In this document: positions 1 to 5,822 of the stretch, in pieces
Layout of the letters: each line of letters starts with the position of its first letter
Numbering within the stretch: the stretch's first letter is position 1
NCBI GenBank assembly: GCA_934463175.1
Contig: CAKSIW010000023.1
Span: 1-30,878, forward strand
Direction: 5' to 3'
Source: an uncultured Clostridia bacterium
GTDB lineage: Bacteria; Bacillota; Clostridia; Monoglobales; Monoglobaceae
Length of the DNA stretch: 30,878 bases
Notes under the pieces: model-generated
Told to the model about the DNA's origin: nothing
The model's input: only the letters and a program-made list of their open reading frames with translations
Databases searched by the model: none
Translations under genes and position numbers: made by a program

Positions 1-113
1 ATATTACCCAGCATTTGTGCATTTGCTATTCTGTTTTCAGAGCAAAGGACAGCTACGCGCCTTTGAGAGATACCCCATTTATCAGCCGCTTCTCTTGCAG
101 ACATAACTTCCAT
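1..113 (-). CDS. Small helix-turn-helix DNA-binding protein, partial (runs off left edge)
   Basis: Reading the minus strand from ATG at 113 gives 37 codons with no stop, beginning MEVMSAREAADKWGIS and continuing QRRVAVLCSENRIANAQ. This matches the excisionase/MerR-like winged helix opening common in small Clostridial DNA-binding proteins, where SAREAA-W-GIS-RRV-LC forms the helix-turn-helix and the next residues the start of the wing. An AAGGAG ribosome binding site lies 8 bases or so upstream (about 122-128). A promoter candidate lies at 145-173. The C-terminus is outside the window, so length and any second domain are unknown. Function beyond DNA binding cannot be stated. Confidence 0.75.
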   Translation of the reverse strand, partial: MEVMSAREAADKWGISQRRVAVLCSENRIANAQMLGN

Positions 114-144
114 ATTTCTATACTCCTTATCTATTATAAATAAT

Positions 145-173
145 ATTATATTCTAAAACTCGAACAAAAGCAA
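145..173 (-). promoter_or_regulatory. Candidate sigma-A promoter for the left-edge HTH gene
   Basis: On the minus strand TTGCTT (173-168) is followed after 17 bases by a perfect TATAAT (150-145). The -35 is poor and the -10 is perfect. It faces the HTH gene starting at 113. Confidence 0.45.
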
Positions 174-230
174 TACCATTTTAAGATTTTTTATATTTTA
201 CACAAACACTTTGGGTTCTGATTATCAACA

Positions 231-268
231 CAAAAACACGCATACCACTCCTAAAGTGATATGCGTGT
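231..268 (-). terminator. Rho-independent terminator after the APH-family gene
   Basis: ACACGCATACCACT (236-249) pairs with AGTGATATGCGTGT (255-268) as a 14-bp stem with one mismatch and a CCTAA loop. On the minus strand it is followed by TTTTTG (235-230). It lies 17 bases past the stop codon of the gene at 285-1037. Confidence 0.75.
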
Positions 269-284
269 CATGGGTCTTCGCTTT

Positions 285-1037
285 TTATTCGTAATCAACA
301 ACATCAATCCAGCGCGAGAGGAACTCCCTCTCCTCCTGTCTGCCCTTGACAAGCTGTGACGCCGCAACAATCGGCAGCCACCGCTGAACATACTGCATTG
401 CCGTATCGCTCTTTTTGCAGAAAAGCTTCATATATTTATCCGCTGTCACGCTGTCGCCGCTCAGGCTGAACAGAAGATATGTCCTTGCAACATCGGCACT
501 CGCGTTTCCCTGTGTTGCATGTGACCAGTCAAGAATATACGGCTCGCCGTCGGGTGTTATTATGACATTGCTCGGATTGAAATCGCCGTGACAGAGCTTT
601 GAATGCTTTTTCATGCCCTCAAGTCTGGTGTGCAGGTCATAGCGCGTTGTCGCGTCCAGTCCCGTCTCGGAAATCTTTCTGTTCATCTTGTCCTTCAGCT
701 TTGTCAGCAGCGGAACACGGCATTCATGAACCTTAATCTGAAGGTCAACAAACTTTTCGAGATACTCATCAAATCTGTCGGTGTTTTCTTTCATCAGAGT
801 GTCGAGAGTTTTTCCGGGGATATATTCCGTGGTTATTGCCCATTTCCCGTCAAACTTGCTGACCTCAAGCAGTTTCGGAATGTTCAGCTCCGTTTCCTCA
901 ACCCTTGCCTGATTGAGTGCCTCATTCAATATATTCGCCTTTGAAAAATCGTCGTCGAACACCTTTATTGCACGGTCTCCGTCCTTATACACCGTTTTGT
1001 TGTTTCTCACAGCTATAACTTTTTCAAAATTCATCAT
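285..1037 (-). CDS. Aminoglycoside phosphotransferase (APH)-family small-molecule kinase
   Basis: A 250-residue protein of the APH/choline-kinase fold. The catalytic (Brenner) motif reads LCHGDFNPSNVI near residue 148 and the metal-binding motif ILDWSHATQG about 20 residues later; the N-lobe has a VYKDGDRAIKVF lysine segment. The family phosphorylates hydroxyl groups of small molecules; the substrate cannot be read from sequence, and true antibiotic resistance is only one option (others are choline, sugar or nucleoside kinases). It starts at ATG 1037, with GGGAG 5' of it embedded in the end of adhE. The gap to the adhE stop is 17 bases, so the two are almost certainly co-transcribed from the adhE promoter and end at the hairpin at 231-268. 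Start choice between the two adjacent ATGs is open by one codon. Confidence 0.85.
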   Translation of the reverse strand: MMNFEKVIAVRNNKTVYKDGDRAIKVFDDDFSKANILNEALNQARVEETELNIPKLLEVSKFDGKWAITTEYIPGKTLDTLMKENTDRFDEYLEKFVDLQIKVHECRVPLLTKLKDKMNRKISETGLDATTRYDLHTRLEGMKKHSKLCHGDFNPSNVIITPDGEPYILDWSHATQGNASADVARTYLLFSLSGDSVTADKYMKLFCKKSDTAMQYVQRWLPIVAASQLVKGRQEEREFLSRWIDVVDYE

Positions 1038-1054
1038 CTACACTCCCTTCAGAT

Positions 1055-3661
1055 TCAGTTTTTCCTGCCATAATATGCATTCAGATACATCTGCTTGATT
1101 TCACTCATCAGCGGATAGCGCGGATTTGCGCCCGTGCACTGGTCGTCAAACGCCTGTTCCGTCATCTCATCGAGCCGGTCTGTGAAATCCTTCTCATCAA
1201 TTCCGTATTCCTTTATCGTTTCCTTTATGCCGACCCGTGCTTTCAGCTCGTCAACCGCCGCAATCAGTCTTTCCAGCTTTTCCTCGTCCGTCTTGCCGCC
1301 GAGTCCGAGTGCGTCCGCAACCTCGGCATATCTTGCAAGGGTGTGCGGGTGGTCATACTGCGAGAACGTTCCCATTTTCACGGGGGTTTCAGACGCATTG
1401 AATCTGAGCACCTCGTCAATCAGCAGGGCATTTGCAACGCCGTGGGGCAGGTGGTGGAACGCGCCGAGCTTATGTGCCATTGAGTGGCAAACCCCGAGAA
1501 ATGCATTCGCAAACGCCATGCCTGCCATTGTTGCGGCATTCGCCATCTTCTCGCGTGCCTTCGGGTCGTTTTGTCCGTTGTCATATGCCTGCGGCAGATA
1601 TTCAAAAATAATCTTCAGAGCGCGTATTGCAAGCGAGTCGGTGTAGTCCGTTGCAAGCATTGACGCGTATGCCTCCAGCGCGTGCGTCACAGCGTCAATT
1701 CCCGATGCCGCAGTCAAGCCCTTTGGTGCAGACATATGGAAATCGGTGTCGATGATTGCCATGTTCGGCAGCAGCTCATAGTCCGCCAAGGGATATTTGA
1801 CCCCTGTTTCCTCATCGGTGATGACCGCGAACGGCGTCACCTCCGAGCCTGTTCCGGCTGAGGTCGGAATTGCAATGAAATATGCCTTCTCACCCATTTT
1901 CGGGAAGGTGTAGACGCGCTTGCGTATATCCACAAATCTCATTGCCATGTCCATGAAGTCCGCTTCGGGGTGTTCGTAAAGAACCCACATGATTTTTCCT
2001 GCGTCCATTGCAGAGCCGCCGCCGAGAGCGATTATGCAGTCGGGACGGAATGCGCGCATTTGCTCCGCGCCCTTCTTTGCGCACGCGAGTGTCGGGTCAG
2101 GCTCAACCTCAAAGAAGCTCATATGCTCAATTCCCATTTCGTCCAGTTTATCGCAAATCGGCTTTGTGTATCCGTTATTATACAGGAAGCTGTCGGTCAC
2201 GATGAATGCGCGTTTCTTGCCCATGACCGTTTTCAGCTCATCGAGAGCCACGGGCAGGCAGCCTTTCTTCATATATATTTTCTCGGGTGCTCTGAACCAA
2301 AGCATGTTCTCTCTCCTCTCCGCAACGGTTTTTATATTCAGAAGGTGCTTGACGCCGACATTCTCCGAAACCGAGTTTCCGCCCCACGAGCCGCAGCCCA
2401 GTGTCAGTGACGGTGCTAAACGGAAATTATAGAGGTCGCCGATTCCGCCCTGTGATGACGGGGTGTTGATTAATATGCGGCAGGTTTTCATTCTTGCGCC
2501 GAACACGTCAATTTTTTCTTTTTCGCGAACCGCGTCAACATAGAGCGATGAAGTATGTCCGAAACCGCCGTCCGCAATCAGTCTTTCCGCCTTGTCAAGA
2601 GCCTCTTCAAAGCTCTTTGCCTTATACATTGCAAGCACGGGCGACAGCTTTTCATGAGCGAACTCCTCGGACAGCTCAACCGATTCAACCTCGCCAATCA
2701 GAATTTTTGCGTCCTCGGGAACGGTGACACCTGCAAGAGCCGCAATTGTATGTGCCTTCTGACCGACGATTTTTGCGTTGAGCGCGCCGTTTATTATAAT
2801 CGTCTTTCTGACCTTTTCAAGCTCATCGGGTTTCAGGAAATAGCAGCCGCGCGCCGCAAATTCATTTTTAACTTCCTTATATATATTATCAAGAACAATC
2901 ACGCTCTGTTCCGACGCGCAAATCATTCCGTTGTCAAAGGTCTTGGAATGAATGATTGAGTTGACGGCGAGCAGAATGTCCGCGCTGTCGTCAATAATTG
3001 CGGGAGTGTTTCCTGCGCCGACGCCGAGAGCGGGCTTGCCTGACGAATATGCCGCTTTGACCATTCCGGGGCCTCCCGTTGCGAGAATGATGTCCGCCTC
3101 TTTCATGACAAGATTGGTGAGTTCAAGGCTCGGCACGTCAATCCAGTCGATGATTCCCTCGGGCGCACCTGCTGCAACCGCCGCTTCAAGCACGACCTTT
3201 GCCGCAGCAATTGTGCTGAGTTTTGCTCTCGGGTGCGGACTGATTATGATTGCATTCCGCGTTTTCAGGGCAATGAGTGTTTTGAAAATTGCGGTTGAGG
3301 TTGGATTTGTGGTCGGAATAACCGCCGCAATGACACCAATCGGCTCGGCAATTTTTTTCATGCCGTATGCCTTATCCTCCTCAATGACGCCGCATGTTTT
3401 TGTGTTTTTGTATGCGTTGTAAATATACTCCGCCGCGTAGTGGTTCTTGATGACCTTGTCCTCAACAACACCCATGCCCGTCTCCTCAACAGCCATTTTT
3501 GCAAGCATAATTCTTTGTTTGTTTGCTGCCGATGCCGCCGCAAGAAAAATCCTGTCAACCTCCTCCTGCGTGTATGACGAGAACTTCCGCTGCGCCTCCC
3601 TGAGCCGTGCCAGTGCCGTCTCGAGAGCCTCTGTGTTTTCAATAACAGTATAGTTTTTCAT
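1055..3661 (-). CDS. adhE: Bifunctional acetaldehyde-CoA/alcohol dehydrogenase AdhE
   Basis: Full-length AdhE (868 residues from ATG 3661). It reduces acetyl-CoA to acetaldehyde and then ethanol, using two NADH, in the cytoplasm; the family forms long filaments (spirosomes). The N-terminal half is a CoA-acylating aldehyde dehydrogenase with the catalytic cysteine in NGMICASEQS (around residue 250). The C-terminal half is an iron-dependent alcohol dehydrogenase with GGGSAMDAGK (NADH binding) and the metal histidine segments HSMAHKLGAFHHLPHG. An in-frame GTG at 3670 gives three more residues, but the SD AAAGG at 3674-3678 is only 3 bases from it and 12 bases from the ATG, so ATG is preferred. 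Upstream lie a long structured leader, a Rex-type operator and a consensus promoter. Downstream, an APH-family kinase gene follows after 17 bases. No frameshift or lost catalytic residue is seen. Confidence 0.97.
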   Translation of the reverse strand: MKNYTVIENTEALETALARLREAQRKFSSYTQEEVDRIFLAAASAANKQRIMLAKMAVEETGMGVVEDKVIKNHYAAEYIYNAYKNTKTCGVIEEDKAYGMKKIAEPIGVIAAVIPTTNPTSTAIFKTLIALKTRNAIIISPHPRAKLSTIAAAKVVLEAAVAAGAPEGIIDWIDVPSLELTNLVMKEADIILATGGPGMVKAAYSSGKPALGVGAGNTPAIIDDSADILLAVNSIIHSKTFDNGMICASEQSVIVLDNIYKEVKNEFAARGCYFLKPDELEKVRKTIIINGALNAKIVGQKAHTIAALAGVTVPEDAKILIGEVESVELSEEFAHEKLSPVLAMYKAKSFEEALDKAERLIADGGFGHTSSLYVDAVREKEKIDVFGARMKTCRILINTPSSQGGIGDLYNFRLAPSLTLGCGSWGGNSVSENVGVKHLLNIKTVAERRENMLWFRAPEKIYMKKGCLPVALDELKTVMGKKRAFIVTDSFLYNNGYTKPICDKLDEMGIEHMSFFEVEPDPTLACAKKGAEQMRAFRPDCIIALGGGSAMDAGKIMWVLYEHPEADFMDMAMRFVDIRKRVYTFPKMGEKAYFIAIPTSAGTGSEVTPFAVITDEETGVKYPLADYELLPNMAIIDTDFHMSAPKGLTAASGIDAVTHALEAYASMLATDYTDSLAIRALKIIFEYLPQAYDNGQNDPKAREKMANAATMAGMAFANAFLGVCHSMAHKLGAFHHLPHGVANALLIDEVLRFNASETPVKMGTFSQYDHPHTLARYAEVADALGLGGKTDEEKLERLIAAVDELKARVGIKETIKEYGIDEKDFTDRLDEMTEQAFDDQCTGANPRYPLMSEIKQMYLNAYYGRKN

Positions 3662-3678
3662 ATTCCTCACATACCTTT

Positions 3679-3910
3679 CTGTCCGCAGTGTCAGATGTCC
3701 TAACCCGATTTTAAAAGGTGGATTTCCGTTCAGGCGGTGTTAAACACTTGGCAAGCCTTCAAGAATTACCTCCGTTTTTGCCTTCCATGAACAAAATCCG
3801 CACTCCTAAAGGTCCTTGGTCTCAATCGTATAACTGCCATCAGGTTAAGCCCTGTGTGCATTCCGTCCGCGGACAGGCGGAATGCATGTTAATTATGCCT
3901 TAGTTTACCC
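3679..3910 (-). ncRNA. Candidate structured leader/noncoding RNA upstream of adhE (family not assigned)
   Basis: About 230 bases of the adhE leader hold no credible ORF but several strong pairings on the minus strand. (1) GCATTCCG (3885-3878) pairs with CGGAATGC (3865-3858). (2) CTTAACC (3849-3843) pairs with GGTTAGG (3705-3699), closing a domain of about 150 nt. (3) GGATTTTGTTC (3799-3789) pairs with GAACGGAAATCC (3731-3720), 11 bp with one bulged base. (4) GGCAA pairs with TTGCC inside that. (5) The 12-nt loop of helix 1 is complementary over 10 bp to 3688-3679, which abuts the adhE SD. No terminator separates it from adhE, so it is either a cis leader or processed from the mRNA. Size and base content would suit the raiA motif known from Clostridia, but I cannot confirm a family match. 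Confidence 0.55.
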
Positions 3911-3943
3911 TTTTTTCTTCTCTTTAATCAATATCGGAAATGT

Positions 3944-3961
3944 TTGTTAAAATTTTAACAC
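3944..3961. promoter_or_regulatory. Rex-type redox operator of adhE
   Basis: TTGTTAAAATTTTAACAC contains a perfect 16-bp palindrome (3945-3960) and differs at one position from the Rex operator pattern TTGTTAA-N4-TTAACAA. It sits at roughly +8 to +24 relative to the start point predicted from the promoter at 3975-4003, where bound repressor would block initiation or early elongation. Rex repressing adhE at low NADH/NAD+ is established in Clostridia; binding here is inferred. The rex gene is not in the window. Confidence 0.8.
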
Positions 3962-3974
3962 TCTTTCTGATATT

Positions 3975-4003
3975 ATTATATCACTCTGTTTTGAAATTGT
4001 CAA
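3975..4003 (-). promoter_or_regulatory. Consensus sigma-A promoter of adhE
   Basis: On the minus strand TTGACA (4003-3998), a 17-base spacer and TATAAT (3980-3975) match the sigma-A consensus at all 12 positions. The predicted start near 3968 gives a leader of about 300 nt before adhE. Confidence 0.9.
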
Positions 4004-4055
4004 CAGTTTTTGCGAATTACAAAATTTAGTTATAATCTGCAATAAAAAATACATC

Positions 4056-4108
4056 AATTGCAAGGAAATTGCGTGAAAATTATTGTACTATATAAATATA
4101 GGTATAAT
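4056..4108 (+). promoter_or_regulatory. Weak promoter region of the kduI fusion with a direct repeat
   Basis: Two AT-rich -10 candidates are present: TATAAA at 4091-4096, with TTGCGT at 4069-4074 16 bases upstream, and TATAAT at 4103-4108 without a good -35. The hexamer AATTGC is repeated at 4056 and 4067, exactly 11 bp apart, a spacing suited to a regulator binding one helix face. Which -10 is used cannot be told. Confidence 0.35.
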
Positions 4109-4132
4109 TCAATGAAAATATGAAAGGAGTTC

Positions 4133-5764
4133 ATGACATTGCTGACCTTAGAGATCAAGGATATTAACAGCTCGGTCATATGCCGCGGAAGCGGTGAGAG
4201 TATTGAGCTTGAATACAACGGTGAGTTCCGCGAGGGTGACACAGTCTGCATTCACCTTGAGGACACCGATTTCATTGCGGTTCAGCTTGACGAAACGATG
4301 TGCGAGAGCATTGTTTTCGTTCCGAATCACAGCTTTGTTTTCACCGTTCCGTACGGAAAGCTCCGCGCAGGATATGCCCCCGAGGCTTTTCTCGGCGGCA
4401 CGCACATTCTGAAGGCGCGCATTCCGTCCGATGACGAGATATATTCGCGCCGCGTCATATCGCTCAACTCTCACGATATGCACGGTGAATCAAAAAGCTT
4501 TCCGCACGCCGAGGCAAACTTTGTCACGCGCGGCGAGCCGTGTTTCTTTGAGCGCAACGCGATTGACGGAGTTCATGACAACACATCTCACGGAGCATAT
4601 CCGTTCCATTCGTGGGCAGCAGGAGCGCGTGAGGACATGGACTATTACATATATTTCGGCAGACCCGTTGAGGTTGACGAGGCGGTTTTCTGGCTGCGTG
4701 CCGATTTTCCGCACGACACCTACTGGAAATCTCTCGAAATTGAATTTTCCGATTCATCGCGCGTTGAAGCAAGCTTTGAAATGACCGCAGACGGTCAATC
4801 GGTTAAGTTTGACAAAAGAACAACCGAATATATTCACCTGACAGGCTTCCGCCAGGCGGCAAATCCGCTGTCATGGGCAGCACTGTCACAGGTTGCGGTA
4901 TACGGTTCATATATTAAGGAGGATTTGAGTAAAATGGAAGTCAGAAACGCATCAAACGCAAAGGACGTTAAGCACTACACAACAGACAGACTCAGAGAGG
5001 AGTTCCACATCAGCAAGCTGTTCACAAAGGACAACATCAGAATGGTATACAGCCACATTGACAGAATCATCACAGCAGGCGTTATGCCCGTTGTTCAGAC
5101 TCTGAAGCTGGAAGCAGGCAAGGAGCTTGCTGCGGAATATTTCCTCCAGAGACGTGAGATGGGCTGCATCAACATCGGCGGCAAAGGCACAATCACTGTT
5201 GACGGCACGGAATATGTCATGGAACCGCGTGACGGTATCTACATCGGCATGGGCAACCGCGACATCACCTTCAAGAGCGAAGATCCCGAGAACCCTGCTA
5301 AGTTCTATGTCAGCTCCTGCCCCGCGCACAAGTCATATCCGATTGTCAAGATTGACATTTCAAAGGCTAAAAAAGTTCCGTGCGGTTCGGTTGAGGACTG
5401 CAACAAGCGTGTCATCAATCAGTATATTCACCCCGAGGTTATGCAGAGCTGCCAGCTCTCAATGGGTCTCACACAGCTTGAGCCGGGTTCAAACTGGAAC
5501 ACGATGCCCTGCCACACTCATGACAGGCGCATGGAGGTTTATCTCTATCTTGACATGGGCGAGGACGATGTTGTATTCCACATGATGGGCGAGCCGAATG
5601 AGACACGCCACATCATCATGCACAATGAGGAAGCCGTTATTTCGCCGAGCTGGTCAATTCACAGCGGTGTCGGCACAAAGGCATATTCCTTCATCTGGGC
5701 AATGTGCGGCGAGAACCAGGAATTCACAGATATGGATCATATCGCAACAAAGGATTTAAGGTAA
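4133..5764 (+). CDS. kduI: KduI (5-keto-4-deoxyuronate isomerase) with a fused N-terminal beta-sandwich-like region
   Basis: 543 residues in two parts. Residues 268-543 (276 aa) are a complete KduI, which isomerises 4-deoxy-5-ketouronate (DKI) to 2,5-diketo-3-deoxygluconate (DKII) in pectin and uronate breakdown. Metal ligands are H461, H463, E468 and H510, corresponding to H196, H198, E203 and H245 of E. coli KduI. Residues 1-267 are not part of normal KduI. Their second half (from about 100: FFERNAIDGVHDN, then HSWAAGAREDMDYYIYFG) looks like a discoidin/F5-8C-type carbohydrate-binding sandwich; this is inference. The N-terminal start is uncertain: ATG 4133 is 3 bases from AAAGGAG, TTG 4139 is 9 bases from it. 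A strong internal SD precedes M268, so free KduI may also be made. Codon use changes near the junction. The gene stands alone, ending at a terminator. Confidence 0.9.
   Translation: MTLLTLEIKDINSSVICRGSGESIELEYNGEFREGDTVCIHLEDTDFIAVQLDETMCESIVFVPNHSFVFTVPYGKLRAGYAPEAFLGGTHILKARIPSDDEIYSRRVISLNSHDMHGESKSFPHAEANFVTRGEPCFFERNAIDGVHDNTSHGAYPFHSWAAGAREDMDYYIYFGRPVEVDEAVFWLRADFPHDTYWKSLEIEFSDSSRVEASFEMTADGQSVKFDKRTTEYIHLTGFRQAANPLSWAALSQVAVYGSYIKEDLSKMEVRNASNAKDVKHYTTDRLREEFHISKLFTKDNIRMVYSHIDRIITAGVMPVVQTLKLEAGKELAAEYFLQRREMGCINIGGKGTITVDGTEYVMEPRDGIYIGMGNRDITFKSEDPENPAKFYVSSCPAHKSYPIVKIDISKAKKVPCGSVEDCNKRVINQYIHPEVMQSCQLSMGLTQLEPGSNWNTMPCHTHDRRMEVYLYLDMGEDDVVFHMMGEPNETRHIIMHNEEAVISPSWSIHSGVGTKAYSFIWAMCGENQEFTDMDHIATKDLR
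4916..4936 (+). promoter_or_regulatory. Internal ribosome binding site at the KduI domain boundary
   Basis: AAGGAGG at 4916-4922 lies 11 bases before an in-frame ATG (4934), exactly where standalone KduI proteins start. It is a near-perfect SD inside the reading frame. Confidence 0.6.
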
Positions 5765-5786
5765 CACCGATAGATTTCACCCATTG

Positions 5787-5822
5787 AAAAGCAGCGTTTG
5801 ACGAAAGTCAAACGCTGCTTTT
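5787..5822. terminator. Bidirectional terminator between convergent kduI and the GTPase fusion
   Basis: AAAAGCAGCGTTTGAC (5787-5802) pairs perfectly with 5807-5822 around a GAAA tetraloop, with A and T tracts on either side. The stop codon of the minus-strand gene (5808-5810) lies inside the stem. Confidence 0.9.

Noticed and set aside
3718..3903. Plus-strand open frame of 61 codons in the adhE leader
   Set aside because: No SD, no recognisable protein; the strand opposite folds into a convincing RNA.
3679..3910. Firm assignment of the leader RNA to the raiA motif, a T-box or a cobalamin riboswitch
   Set aside because: No T-box GGTGG element or B12 box is visible, and I cannot reproduce the raiA consensus by eye, so the family is left open.
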